Shown here: in pieces, positions 16,917-25,836 of the stretch
Numbering within the stretch: the first letter of the stretch is position 1
Layout: every line of letters starts with the position of its first letter
Assembly: GCA_910574285.1 (NCBI GenBank)
Contig: CAJTAL010000004.1
Span: 1 to 64,000, forward strand
Length of the DNA stretch: 64,000 bases
From: Lachnospiraceae bacterium
GTDB taxonomy: Bacteria; Bacillota; Clostridia; Lachnospirales; Lachnospiraceae
Direction of reading: 5' to 3'
The notes under the pieces: model-generated
Told to the model about the DNA's origin: nothing
Database searches by the model: none
Seen by the model: the letters and a program-made list of their open reading frames with translations, nothing else
Translations under genes and position numbers: made by a program

Positions 16917-17236
16917 GGAATAGTTCTCCTTTGTAAGTGTAAATTTGGACGTTGTCCGCATGAATAAGATTTTCTGCTTTTCATACATGGTATCAGAGTA
17001 TGCAGAAAATTACAATCATTGCTGAATAATAAATGATTAAAATCCGGTTCACAATTTTAGTGTATTATGATAAAAAAATAACAACATTATCCGATAATAT
17101 TGTGAAAAATGCACAAAAATGAAGGGCGATATTCTCTGTTTTGTGCTATTGTGATTTGTTTCTTTTTGGATTAAAATAGTATATAAGTGGTTAAAAAGTG
17201 GTTGATCGGCTAATTTTATTTTTAGGAGGTTATGTT
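16917..17236 (+). promoter_or_regulatory. Divergent control region between allH and the first allantoinase gene
   Basis: This 320-bp AT-rich gap serves both strands. Toward the allantoinase a promoter can be read: TTGTGA (17149-17154), a 17-bp spacer, TAAAAT (17172-17177). Just past the predicted start are two tandem copies of a repeat, AAGTGGTT (17185-17192) and AAAAAGTGGTTGA (17193-17205), with their TGGTT cores one helical turn (11 bp) apart. The same sequence recurs at 24.7 and 24.9 kb. An operator that blocks initiation is the likely reading. The allH side (about 16920-17000) contains only its ribosome binding site and no clear promoter. Confidence 0.5.
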
Positions 17237-18640
17237 ATGTACGATTTAGTGATTCGAAACGGCAGACTTGTGACTCCGGACCGTATTTATGAGGCGGATA
17301 TCGCGATTCAAGATGGCAAATACGCGGCGTTTCTTGCGGCAGGTACGGAGGCAGAGGCGAAGGAAACGATTGATGCGAAGGGGAATTATGTATTTCCGGG
17401 AATTATCGACTGTCATGCACATCTGAATGAACCGGGTTTTGAATACAGAGAGGATTTTGAGACGGGCTCCCGGGCGGCGGCGGTAGCAGGCTGTACGACA
17501 TTGATCGATATGCCGCTTAACAATGATCCTTCCCTGATGAACAAAGAGATCTTTGATCTTAAGATGGGGAAGATCAGCAAGCATTCTGTGATCGACTATG
17601 CGCTTTGGGGAGGGCTTGTAGGCGATTATGACGACAAACCGGGTTCTGTGAAGAATAATATGAACGATCTTGTAGATCTTCATAATTGCGGTGTCGCAGC
17701 GTTTAAGGGATTTACCTGCCCGAACGGGAACTTGTTCCCGACCGTGAATATGGGAAATGTCCGTAAGGCATTGGAGATCCTGAAGCCGTATAACGCACTG
17801 TGCGGATTCCACTGTGAGGAATTCGGCCAGGTATTGGAGAGAGAGAAAGAAGCAAAGGCGAAGGAAGGACAGACGAACGAGCAGAAGATCCGTGATTTCC
17901 TTGATTCTCATGACGTATGGACAGAATATGTAGCGACGAAGAACGTAATCGATATGGCGAGAGCGACAGGAGGACGCGTACATATCTGCCATGTCAGCCA
18001 TCCGATGGTAGCGCAGGTAGTTAAGGACGCTATTCATGAAGGACTTCCGATTACTGCAGAGACTTGCCCGCATTATCTCGGATTCACAGAGGATTTTGTG
18101 TTTGAGAAGGGCGCTCCGGCAAAATGTACGCCTCCGATGCGGACGAAAGATGATATGGAGAAGATGTGGGATTATGTGCTTGACGGGACTCTTTCCTGCG
18201 TGGGAAGCGATCATTCTCCGGCTGCGGACGAGGAGAAGGACAATGCGACCAAGGATATCTGGCATGCATGGGGCGGACTCAACGCAATTCAGTTCTTCCT
18301 GCCGATGATGTTTGACATGGTTGTGAATAAGAAGGGATTAAGCCCGACTTTGATAGCTAAGGTTATGGATTATAATCCGGCTAAGATCTTCGGACTGTAC
18401 GGACGTAAGGGCGCTTTTGAACTTGGTTTCGACGGCGATATCGTTATCGTGGACCCAGAGAAAGAGTGGAAGGTAGACCAGACAAAGCTTCTGACAAAGG
18501 GGCATGTATCCTGTTTCGACGGACAGGAAGGAAAAGGCGCGCCGACTTGTACGATCATCCGCGGTAAGGTAGTAGCCGCCGACGGTATGTACAAGGAAGA
18601 GGCAGTCGGGTACGGAGAGTACATTACGCCGGTGAAATAA
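17237..18640 (+). CDS. allB: Allantoinase-family cyclic amidohydrolase (first copy)
   Basis: Zinc amidohydrolase that opens the hydantoin ring of allantoin to give allantoate. The metal ligands are the HAHLNEPG motif (His-x-His), the carboxylated lysine in AAFKGFTCPNG, His residues in CHEEFG-like GFHCEEFG and in HICHVSHP, and Asp in VGSDHSPA. The ETCPHYL segment is also typical of allantoinases. At 467 aa it fits the AllB/hydantoinase group. It has a strong TAGGAGG site. It is paired with the next gene, an NCS1 permease, and a similar allantoinase-permease pair follows. A dihydropyrimidinase-like activity cannot be excluded. Confidence 0.85.
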   Translation: MYDLVIRNGRLVTPDRIYEADIAIQDGKYAAFLAAGTEAEAKETIDAKGNYVFPGIIDCHAHLNEPGFEYREDFETGSRAAAVAGCTTLIDMPLNNDPSLMNKEIFDLKMGKISKHSVIDYALWGGLVGDYDDKPGSVKNNMNDLVDLHNCGVAAFKGFTCPNGNLFPTVNMGNVRKALEILKPYNALCGFHCEEFGQVLEREKEAKAKEGQTNEQKIRDFLDSHDVWTEYVATKNVIDMARATGGRVHICHVSHPMVAQVVKDAIHEGLPITAETCPHYLGFTEDFVFEKGAPAKCTPPMRTKDDMEKMWDYVLDGTLSCVGSDHSPAADEEKDNATKDIWHAWGGLNAIQFFLPMMFDMVVNKKGLSPTLIAKVMDYNPAKIFGLYGRKGAFELGFDGDIVIVDPEKEWKVDQTKLLTKGHVSCFDGQEGKGAPTCTIIRGKVVAADGMYKEEAVGYGEYITPVK

Positions 18641-18670
18641 CCGTAAGAAGTACGGTTCTGGATTACCCGG

Positions 18671-18721
18671 ACCGGTACGCCGGAGTGTCTGCCGCTTCGC
18701 GGACGCGCCGGTATACCGGCG
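18671..18721 (+). other. Large GC-rich stem-loop between allantoinase and permease genes
   Basis: CCGGTA...CCGG on the left pairs with CCGG...TACCGG on the right around an inner CCGC-TTC-GCGG hairpin. It also contains a perfect 16-bp palindrome, CGCCGGTATACCGGCG, at 18706-18721. There is no T-run, so it may attenuate or stabilise the message and not end it. Confidence 0.5.
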
Positions 18722-18749
18722 ATAAGATAAAAGAAAAAGGAGAGAGACT

Positions 18750-20114
18750 ATGAGTGATGTAAATAATGAAAAGAAACAGGCCAGTTCGATCGCCCCGATA
18801 AAAAAGGAAGACCGAATCATGAGTTGGGGATCCAACACAATGTTATGGCTCGGAGGATGTATCTCTATCGGTACATTGTCCATGGGTTCAGCCCAGCTTG
18901 ACAATGGGCTGAATTTATTACAGTTATTCCTTGCGGTATTAATCGGTTCTACAATCCTGGTTATAGGTATCGCATGCAACGACCAGTTTTCATATGTAAC
19001 AGGCGCGCCTTATGCGGTACAGCTTAAGATGTCTTTTGGTACGAAGGGAAGTATCGTACCGGTATTTATAAGGGGTCTGCCGGCTATCGTATGGTATGGT
19101 TATCAGACATGGCTGGGCGGTACGGCGATTAATAATATCTTCCGTGCGTTTGGCCTGGATATCCAGTATGGATATGTTATCTTTTTCATTTTGTTCCAGT
19201 TGATTCAGATATTCCTTTCAACGAAGGGGTTCCAGGGGGCAAAATGGGTTGGCAACATAGGCGGCGTTGTTATTACAATCGCTATGCTTTACCTGTTATA
19301 CCTCTGTCTGACGACACAGTGGGATGCGATTTCTGCAAATCTGCTTGGTATTGAAGGAACATGGGGAATGCCGTTTGTGGCGGCTATTATCGCATTCTTC
19401 GGTAACAGCACGACGGTTATGCTGAATGCCGGCGATTATTCCCGTGAAGTAAAAGACGGTTATTCCAGCACTGTGCGCGGAGTTTCTTATTTCCTTGCTA
19501 TGGTTCCGGCAACCGTACTTCTTGGTATGATCGGCGCTATGGCTTGTTCCGCGACAGGCGTTGCGAATCCGATTAACGCGTTTTACGAGATGGTTGACAG
19601 TAAGCTTGTTCTCGTTGTAACTCTTTGCTTTATTATTATGGCTCAGTTATCGACAAACCTTGCGTCCAACGTAATCCCGCCTGCATATGCATTTATGGAT
19701 GTATTTAAGATGAAGCACAAACCGGCGGTTATCATCGTTGGTATCCTTGCAGTATGTACATGTCCATGGGTTCTGACAAACGACAGTTCCGCGGCAGGTC
19801 TGGCTCTGTTTACGAAGATTTATACAGCGTTCTTCGGACCGATCTTTGCGGTATTGATTACGGATTACTTCATTCTGCACAGAAGAAAAATCAGCGATTC
19901 ATTGTTGAAGGATCTGTATAATGAGGAAGGAGAACATAAGGGTGTGAACTGGGCGGCGATTATTGCTATCGCAGTCGGCGCGGTGATCGGTCTGTTTAAT
20001 GTTGATATTTCCTTCTTTACGGCTACGATTCCGACGGCTCTTATTTTCTACTTCTGCATGAAAGCTATGCCGTCATGCGCGAACTTTAGAAAGGGTACGA
20101 CGTTAGATAAATAA
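18750..20114 (+). CDS. NCS1-family purine/allantoin permease (first copy)
   Basis: Cation-coupled importer of the NCS1 (cytosine/purines/uracil/thiamine/allantoin) family with about 12 membrane helices. NCS1 signatures include the N-terminal FGTKGSIVPVFIRGLPAIVWYGYQTWLGG region and GDYSRE in the middle of the protein. The 454-aa length is normal. Given its place next to an allantoinase, the probable substrate is allantoin. The C-terminus ends in TAATGG, so the stop overlaps the start of the following small membrane protein gene by one base. A second NCS1 permease lies 2 kb downstream; two transporters may differ in substrate, such as the two allantoin enantiomers or a purine. Confidence 0.87.
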   Translation: MSDVNNEKKQASSIAPIKKEDRIMSWGSNTMLWLGGCISIGTLSMGSAQLDNGLNLLQLFLAVLIGSTILVIGIACNDQFSYVTGAPYAVQLKMSFGTKGSIVPVFIRGLPAIVWYGYQTWLGGTAINNIFRAFGLDIQYGYVIFFILFQLIQIFLSTKGFQGAKWVGNIGGVVITIAMLYLLYLCLTTQWDAISANLLGIEGTWGMPFVAAIIAFFGNSTTVMLNAGDYSREVKDGYSSTVRGVSYFLAMVPATVLLGMIGAMACSATGVANPINAFYEMVDSKLVLVVTLCFIIMAQLSTNLASNVIPPAYAFMDVFKMKHKPAVIIVGILAVCTCPWVLTNDSSAAGLALFTKIYTAFFGPIFAVLITDYFILHRRKISDSLLKDLYNEEGEHKGVNWAAIIAIAVGAVIGLFNVDISFFTATIPTALIFYFCMKAMPSCANFRKGTTLDK

Positions 20115-20815
20115 TGGACGAAAAAAAGACAGTAGAAGAGTATATGGCGGAGCTTAAGGACATTGTTATGCTGGAGACGTCGCTGTGCAGGCAGGAAAAG
20201 ACGCAAAAAGCATATGCGGATTATACATATGTTCCTCAGGCGCCGCCGCAGTATAGGAACAGAGCTTCACTGGGGATGATCTCTCTTTGTGTGACGTGGG
20301 TGATCTTCGATGTATTTGCGTATTTTATGAAGTATACGAAGGTAAGCATCGGTGCGTCGATATTCACGGCTGCTTTGATTATTTTCTTTATCCTGCTGCA
20401 GCGGCGCGGGATAAAGGCGAATCAGAAGTTGGAGGCGGAGTATGAGGAATACAGCCGCACTTATGAGCTGGTGAAGCTTCTTGAGGAGCCGAACAGGCGC
20501 ACACGGAGAGTACTTGAGCGTCTTTACGAGAAGAGTACGGTCTATGAGAGATATCGGAATTTGGACGCAGTATGCGCGATATACGGTTATCTTGAATCAG
20601 GCAGAGCCTCAGACATCTATGGTTCAAAGAGCGTCTATCGGCTATATGACAAAGAGATGCAGAAAGGTAATATTCCGGATAAGAGCAGGGAGATCGAATG
20701 TAATATCAGTTCGGCAGAGCAGATTCCTGAGTACTGCAGAGAAATAGAACGTCTTATAGATGGAATTGAGAGAAGAAATCAAATCATTGAACAGGAGGGA
20801 ATAGACAATGTATGA
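20114..20815 (+). CDS. Unknown two-TM protein coupled to permease and allantoinase genes
   Basis: Not recognised. The 233-aa product has a charged N-terminus (about 1-50), two adjacent membrane helices (about 55-75 and 80-98, the second ending in LLQRRG), then a long charged, mostly helical cytoplasmic region (about 100-233) rich in Glu/Arg/Tyr that could form coiled coil. The start codon shares one base with the permease stop, and the stop overlaps the next allantoinase start by eight bases, so all three are translationally coupled. That stoichiometric arrangement suggests an accessory or scaffold subunit for the permease or a membrane-tethered allantoinase, but this is inference only. Confidence 0.7.
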   Translation: MDEKKTVEEYMAELKDIVMLETSLCRQEKTQKAYADYTYVPQAPPQYRNRASLGMISLCVTWVIFDVFAYFMKYTKVSIGASIFTAALIIFFILLQRRGIKANQKLEAEYEEYSRTYELVKLLEEPNRRTRRVLERLYEKSTVYERYRNLDAVCAIYGYLESGRASDIYGSKSVYRLYDKEMQKGNIPDKSREIECNISSAEQIPEYCREIERLIDGIERRNQIIEQEGIDNV

Positions 20816-22181
20816 TGTATTGGTGAAAAACGGTAAAATTGTTACTGCTGATTCTGTCATCGAAGGAAATGTCGCGGTGAAAGACGGTAAGATTGCGGCT
20901 GTTCTTACGGCGGGCGATGAACCGGAAGCGGCAAAAGTGATTGACGCGACAGGGAAATATGTATTCCCGGGAGCGATCGACACACATGCGCATCTGAATG
21001 ATCCCGGATTTGAGTGGCGTGAAGATTATGAGCATGGTACGGCGGCTGCGGCTCTCGGCGGATATACGACCGTGATTGATATGCCTCTTCAGAATGATCC
21101 GTGTATGACGAATGCGGAAGCCTTTGATTTTAAAGAGAATAAGGTTTCTCCGAATGCGTTCGTTGATTATTGCTTCTGGGGAGGGCTTACGAGTTATAAC
21201 TTTAACGATCTGAAAGATCTGGATGAGAAGGGATGTGTTTCTTTCAAATCCTTTATCGGACCGGTTTCTCCGGATTATGAGTCGTTAAACTATGGTCAGG
21301 CTATGGAGGCCATGGATATCATTAAGGAATTTGGCGGGCGTGCAGGATTCCATTGTGAAGATTATGCGATCATCAAGAATCAGGAGAAGAGGATGAAAGA
21401 AGCCGGCCGCAATGACTGGAAAGCGTTTCTTGAGTCCCGCCCGGTTGTGGCAGAGATCGTTGCTACCGATGCGATTATCGAGATTGCCAAAGCGACGGGA
21501 TGCAAAGCACATATCTGTCATGTATCTCACCCGGCAGTAGCTAAAAAAATCAAAGCGGCGCAGGACGAAGGATATGATATCACGGCAGAGACCTGTACTC
21601 ATTATCTGACGTTCAGCAACGAAGATGTGATTGAAAAAGGACCTCTTTACAAATGTGCTCCGATTCTTCAGCCGAAGGAAGCTGTCGAGGAGATGTGGGA
21701 ATATGTGAAAGCAGGGGTATTCAGCGGGATTGCTTCCGACCATTCTCCTTGTTCTTATGATGAGAAATTCAATGAGATCCTTGGAAATAAGATCGAGACG
21801 GTATTCGATGTATGGGGCGGCTGTTCAGGTATCCAGAGCGGTTTCCAGGCGGCGTTCAGCGAAGGTGTCGTAAAACGCGGCGTGTGCCCGACGGTACTTG
21901 CGAATGCTATGTCTGTACTGCCCGCGAAGGCATTCGGTATCTATGGAAAGAAAGGCGATATTAAGCCGGGATTCGATGCAGACCTTTTAATTGTCGATCC
22001 TGAGAAAGAATGGGAGATCACGGAAGAATCTCTTCTGTACGTGAATAAGATCTCGGCGTTTGTGGGTCTTAAGGGGAAAGGTCTTCCGGTTGTGACTCTT
22101 GTACGCGGTAATGTGATCGCCGAAGACGGCAAGATTGTTGCGGAAAAAGGCGTAGGCGAACTGGTAAAGAGAATCAAATAA
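20808..22181 (+). CDS. allB: Allantoinase-family cyclic amidohydrolase (second copy)
   Basis: Paralogue of the allantoinase 3.5 kb upstream, with the same start (MYD-VIRNG/VLVKNG type) and fold. Metal ligands: HAHLNDPG, the carboxylated lysine in VSFKSFIGP, GFHCEDYA, HICHVSHP and ASDHSPCSYDE; the last matches SDHSPC of E. coli AllB more closely than copy one does. The ETCTHYLTFS segment is also AllB-like. Length 457 aa. AGGAGGG sits 7-8 bases before the ATG, and the gene overlaps the preceding reading frame by eight bases. It may differ in stereo- or substrate preference from copy one. Confidence 0.86.
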   Translation: MYDVLVKNGKIVTADSVIEGNVAVKDGKIAAVLTAGDEPEAAKVIDATGKYVFPGAIDTHAHLNDPGFEWREDYEHGTAAAALGGYTTVIDMPLQNDPCMTNAEAFDFKENKVSPNAFVDYCFWGGLTSYNFNDLKDLDEKGCVSFKSFIGPVSPDYESLNYGQAMEAMDIIKEFGGRAGFHCEDYAIIKNQEKRMKEAGRNDWKAFLESRPVVAEIVATDAIIEIAKATGCKAHICHVSHPAVAKKIKAAQDEGYDITAETCTHYLTFSNEDVIEKGPLYKCAPILQPKEAVEEMWEYVKAGVFSGIASDHSPCSYDEKFNEILGNKIETVFDVWGGCSGIQSGFQAAFSEGVVKRGVCPTVLANAMSVLPAKAFGIYGKKGDIKPGFDADLLIVDPEKEWEITEESLLYVNKISAFVGLKGKGLPVVTLVRGNVIAEDGKIVAEKGVGELVKRIK

Positions 22182-22216
22182 AAAAGATGTCGAAAAATTA
22201 AGGAGAGAGTAAAAGT

Positions 22217-23578
22217 ATGAGTATTGTTGATAATAAAAATCTGAATCCGGAATTGGTAAAAAATGTAGATCCGGATCTGCAGCCGACACAGAAGCGTATC
22301 ATGGGAACCTTGTCTTATGCGGCGAGTTTTATGGGCGGATGTGTATCCATCGGTACATTTTCCATGGGCGCGGGTCTGATCGGAGTCCTGACCGTTACAC
22401 AGGCGATTCTTGCCATGACGATTGGATGTCTTGTCATTGCGATTGCATTGGCGGTTATCGGTGACTGCGGCCATACCTATGGTATTCCGTTTACGGTACA
22501 GTTAAGAAGCAGCTTTGGCACCACCGGCGTTAAGATTCCCGGCGTGCTCCGCGGACTTCCGGCAATCGTATGGTTTGGTTTCCAGAGCTGGGTAGGAGCG
22601 GGAGCCATCAACAGTTGTATGAATATCCTGTTTGGCATAAGCAATCTTCCGGTTGTATATGCGCTGTTTACCCTTCTGCAGGTAGCTCTTGCAATCAAGG
22701 GATTCGAGGGGATCAAATGGCTTGAGAACATTTCCTGTGTATTCATCATTGCGATCCTGATCTATATGCTGTATGTGGTTAATACCCAGTTTTCATCCGA
22801 GATCGGAGATGTGTTCTCGGGCATCAAAGGAACATGGGGCATGCCTTTCTGGGCGGCTACAACTTCCTTCCTTGGAATCTATTCCACGATGATTATCAAT
22901 GCATCCGATTATTCACGTAATGCAACGGATGATATCAGGCCGGTAAAAGCAGCCAGCATCTATACGGTAGCCATCCTTCCGGTAACTCTGTTCATGGGGC
23001 TGATCGGTCTCCTTGTAACGGCCGCGACAGGAAACAGCGATCCGGTAGTAGTATTCTCCACTACGATGGGAAGTAAGTTTCTTACTATCGTAACTCTGCT
23101 TTTTATCGCGTTTGCACAGGTTACGACAAACGTATTGAACAATATCGTTCCGCCGGCATATGTATTGATGGAGTCTTTCAAGATGAAATGGACGCACGCT
23201 ACTATATTGGTAGGTATCCTTTCTGCATGCGTAATGCCCTGGAAATTGGTTACAGATGAATCCGCAGCGGGACTTAACCTGTTCACGCAGTTCTATTCAG
23301 CATTCCTTGGACCGATCTTCGCGGTTATGGCAGTGGATTACTTCATTCTTCGTAAGAAGAAACTGGATATCAACGATATGTATGATAAACAGGGATGCTT
23401 CAAGGGTATCAACTGGGCGGCGGTTATCGCTATTATCTTCGGGTCACTGTGTTCACTGCTTGTTATGCAGTTGTCCTGGTATGTAAGCCTGATTCCTACG
23501 GGAGTTGCTTACTATCTGTTAATGAAGATGATGCCGAAGTCAAAGCCGTTCTGCAAAGGAACAATTTTTGAAAAATAA
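22217..23578 (+). CDS. NCS1-family purine/allantoin permease (second copy)
   Basis: Second NCS1 transporter, about 12 membrane helices, similar in length (453 aa) to the first and sharing landmarks such as FGTTGVKIPGVLRGLPAIVWFG, KGTWGMPFWAA, ASDYSRN and the C-terminal PKSKPFCKGTIFEK. It follows allB copy two by 35 bp with an AAGGAGAGAG site and is the last gene before a strong terminator. The paired order allantoinase-permease, allantoinase-permease points to an ancient duplication with divergence. Confidence 0.87.
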   Translation: MSIVDNKNLNPELVKNVDPDLQPTQKRIMGTLSYAASFMGGCVSIGTFSMGAGLIGVLTVTQAILAMTIGCLVIAIALAVIGDCGHTYGIPFTVQLRSSFGTTGVKIPGVLRGLPAIVWFGFQSWVGAGAINSCMNILFGISNLPVVYALFTLLQVALAIKGFEGIKWLENISCVFIIAILIYMLYVVNTQFSSEIGDVFSGIKGTWGMPFWAATTSFLGIYSTMIINASDYSRNATDDIRPVKAASIYTVAILPVTLFMGLIGLLVTAATGNSDPVVVFSTTMGSKFLTIVTLLFIAFAQVTTNVLNNIVPPAYVLMESFKMKWTHATILVGILSACVMPWKLVTDESAAGLNLFTQFYSAFLGPIFAVMAVDYFILRKKKLDINDMYDKQGCFKGINWAAVIAIIFGSLCSLLVMQLSWYVSLIPTGVAYYLLMKMMPKSKPFCKGTIFEK

Positions 23579-23645
23579 GTGAATGTGTCAGGGTCAAAAG
23601 TCTATATATCATAGTGATAAAAATGGCTTTGGAATCCGCAGAAAA

Positions 23646-23671
23646 GGGACGGCGGATGCCGTCCCTTTTTT
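23646..23671. terminator. Strong, bidirectional terminator
   Basis: GGGACGGC-GGAT-GCCGTCCC (23646-23665) followed by six Ts ends the permease transcript. On the other strand the stem is followed by TTTTC and may serve the convergent esterase gene. The next 90 bp toward the esterase hold further stems: CCCCGTG...CACGGGG around 23678-23717, and GGGAAG-AAT-CTTCCC near 23735. Confidence 0.88.
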
Positions 23672-23764
23672 GCACAGCCCCGTGGAGAAGAAGTATGCCG
23701 CTAAGGCGGCGCACGGGGCGTGCGGCGAGTAGGGAAGAATCTTCCCTGCTCGATTAGATATAAC

Positions 23765-24673
23765 TTAATTATAGCGGTCGAGTTTCAGGTCTAAGAACTT
23801 GAGTGTTGCTTCCATCAGACGCATGGTGACCGGATTCTTTGTGTCCCGGTCAAAGTCGTGCATATTATGGGATGCAACGAATCTCTGAGGTTGATATTTG
23901 TTGCAGAGTTCCAGGAATTCAGAATAGGGTACGTCCGTATCTCCGGTGCTGTGCGCGCAGAAAAGAGGACAGGGAAACTTCTCGCAGGTGCGTAAGGTGT
24001 AATCAAGGTAGAAGAATTTCTGGCGTCCGGCATAGATCAGGTCGATCCATTTTCCCGTCTGTCTGGCGTAGACATAGACGCTGTAATGCGTGTTAAGGTC
24101 TCCGGCAGCGTGGATTCCGGAAGGGATAGCGCCAAGCGCCGACTCATTTACGGACGGCAGAGCACAGTAATAATTGCTCGGAGTCATGAACCAGCCGTCG
24201 CACAGAAAACCATATCCATAATAAGAAAGGATTCCGGCGGGTTTTTTGGCGAACTTCCCGCAGGCTCCGGCAAGCAGGCTTAAGTATGCGCCGGCGGAGC
24301 GGCCCCATAGGAAGTAGGGGAGAGCTTTGGTGGGCGCAGGCGCGGTCTGGCTCTCAGAAGGGGTTTCTGTAAAGGCAGCATAATAAGAGGAGAAGTCCTC
24401 TATATAGTGATTTATCGAGGCGCATACGTCGTCAAGGATCAAGTCCAGCTTTGCCGACGGAGCGAGAGGATAATCAAAGGCGATGATGCAGTAGCCGGCT
24501 TCGGTCATGGAAGTAAGATGGAATTCAGGAAGATCAGTCCTTGTTCCGTATAATAATCCGCCGCCGTGGAAATATAAGATACAGGCTTTGGGTTTATGGT
24601 CCGTGTCGAAATAGAGGGTGGCGTGCTTTTCATAGAATTTGCCGGGGATAGATATTTCTGTGCTTTGTAACAT
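23765..24673 (-). CDS. Alpha/beta-hydrolase-fold esterase (HSL-like)
   Basis: Serine hydrolase of the alpha/beta fold. The oxyanion-hole motif HGGG appears in LYFHGGGLLYG, the nucleophile Ser in GRSAGAYLS (GxSxG), the acid in STGDTDVPY, and the catalytic His in ASHNMHDFD, all in the expected order. At 302 aa with no signal peptide it is cytoplasmic. The substrate is unknown. It is divergently transcribed from allE, and its upstream region carries the same AAAAAGTGGTTGA motif found at the allantoin promoters, suggesting co-regulation. Hydrolysis of a cyclic or N-acyl intermediate is possible but unproven. Confidence 0.75.
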   Translation of the reverse strand: MLQSTEISIPGKFYEKHATLYFDTDHKPKACILYFHGGGLLYGTRTDLPEFHLTSMTEAGYCIIAFDYPLAPSAKLDLILDDVCASINHYIEDFSSYYAAFTETPSESQTAPAPTKALPYFLWGRSAGAYLSLLAGACGKFAKKPAGILSYYGYGFLCDGWFMTPSNYYCALPSVNESALGAIPSGIHAAGDLNTHYSVYVYARQTGKWIDLIYAGRQKFFYLDYTLRTCEKFPCPLFCAHSTGDTDVPYSEFLELCNKYQPQRFVASHNMHDFDRDTKNPVTMRLMEATLKFLDLKLDRYN

Positions 24674-24993
24674 ATTAATGTCTCCTTTTCATACTTTGAA
24701 CATTATTAAAAAGTGGTTGAAAACTGCGGGGATAATTTTTATTATTTGTTTTATATTTAACAATCTCGGCTGTGAAAAAAATACAGCGCCGATAAATAAT
24801 AGTATATCATAAAAGCGGGTGCGGTCAAGTATAAAAAGTGCCTGAATCTACCGCAAAATGGACAAAAAAGGGGATGGAGATTTGTCTAAAATGTCAATTG
24901 AATTTCCTGGTGAAAATTGTCATAATTAGGTTATAAAAACTGGTTGACCACAAAGACCAAAAATATTATTTTTTTAAACAAGAAAGAGAGGGA
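24674..24993 (+). promoter_or_regulatory. Divergent control region between the esterase gene and allE
   Basis: Toward allE a promoter reads TTGAAT (24898-24903), a 17-bp spacer, CATAAT (24921-24926). Nine bases later comes AAAAACTGGTTGACCA (24935-24950), which contains the palindrome TGGT-TG-ACCA. The related AAAAAGTGGTTGA is at 24708-24720, downstream of a possible minus-strand -10 (TATAAA at 24755-24750). These match the motif at 17.19 kb. Besides AT-rich stretches, nothing else is evident in these 320 bp. Confidence 0.55.
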
Positions 24994-24999
24994 ATGACA

Positions 25000-25794
25000 A
25001 TGAGTTATTTAAACAATCAGATTGGTTACCGTGACGAGCTGCTGCAGACACGTTCCGTGATTAAGAAGGAGAACTGGGTTCTTCTTGAACCGGACGGACT
25101 TGTGAAGAACGCGATTCCAGGATATGTGAACTGTGACGTGACGATTCTTGGCACACCTGCTATGGGAGCTTCCTTCGCGGACTATCTGGTAACTGCGCAC
25201 GCAGGCGGTAAGAAGGACGGCATCGGCGGAGAAGGGATCGAGACATTCCTCTATGTAATCGAAGGGGCGGTTACGGTGAAGAATGCCGACAAGGAAGTAG
25301 AGCTTACACAGGGAGGATACATCTACTCTCCGGAGGATAAGCCGGTATCTTTCGAGAACAAAGGGGACAAGGACGCGAAACTCTATCTCTACAGACGCAG
25401 ATATGAGAAGGTAGAAGGATACAGCGCTTATACGATCGTCGGCAATGCGAATGAATTAGAATGGCTGTCCTATGAGGGAATGGAGAACTGCTATATCCAG
25501 AATTTCCTTCCTACAGATGATTTTGGTTTTGATATGAATATGCATATCTTGAAGTTCCATATCGGTGCTTCCCATGGATATATTGAGACACATGTACAGG
25601 AGCATGGAATGCTGTTCCTGTCCGGTAAGGCGATGTACAGACTGGACGACGAGTGGGTGCCGCTTAAGAAAGGCGATTATGTATTTATGGATGCATATTG
25701 CCCGCAGGCATGTTATGCAGTCGGTGATGAGGGACGTGAAGAAGTCCTGACTTATATCTATTCTAAAGACTGCAACAGAGATGTTGTATTATAA
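25000..25794 (+). CDS. allE: (S)-ureidoglycine aminohydrolase
   Basis: Bicupin enzyme that converts (S)-ureidoglycine to (S)-ureidoglycolate and ammonia using manganese. Two cupin barrels are visible: the first about 45-125 (EGIETFLYVIEGAVTVKN), the second about 170-260 (MNMHILKFHIGASHGYIETHVQEHGMLFLSGKAMYRLDDEW). The metal ligands lie in the second barrel at the H-x-E-x-H-x-QEH cluster. Length 264 aa equals AllE/YlbA. The start at 25000 follows GAGAGGGA at 6-base spacing; an ATG two codons earlier is nearer the site and less likely. First gene of the second catabolic transcript, next to allD and the allF-allG fusion. Confidence 0.92.
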   Translation: MSYLNNQIGYRDELLQTRSVIKKENWVLLEPDGLVKNAIPGYVNCDVTILGTPAMGASFADYLVTAHAGGKKDGIGGEGIETFLYVIEGAVTVKNADKEVELTQGGYIYSPEDKPVSFENKGDKDAKLYLYRRRYEKVEGYSAYTIVGNANELEWLSYEGMENCYIQNFLPTDDFGFDMNMHILKFHIGASHGYIETHVQEHGMLFLSGKAMYRLDDEWVPLKKGDYVFMDAYCPQACYAVGDEGREEVLTYIYSKDCNRDVVL

Positions 25795-25836
25795 GCAGAT
25801 ATAAGGTAAATGATATTAATTAAAGGGATGTATGGG

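Noticed and set aside
17246-18265. Long minus-strand open frame opposite the first allantoinase gene
   Set aside because: It is the antisense shadow of a clear metal-dependent amidohydrolase, is Arg/Cys/His-rich and has no ribosome site or family resemblance.
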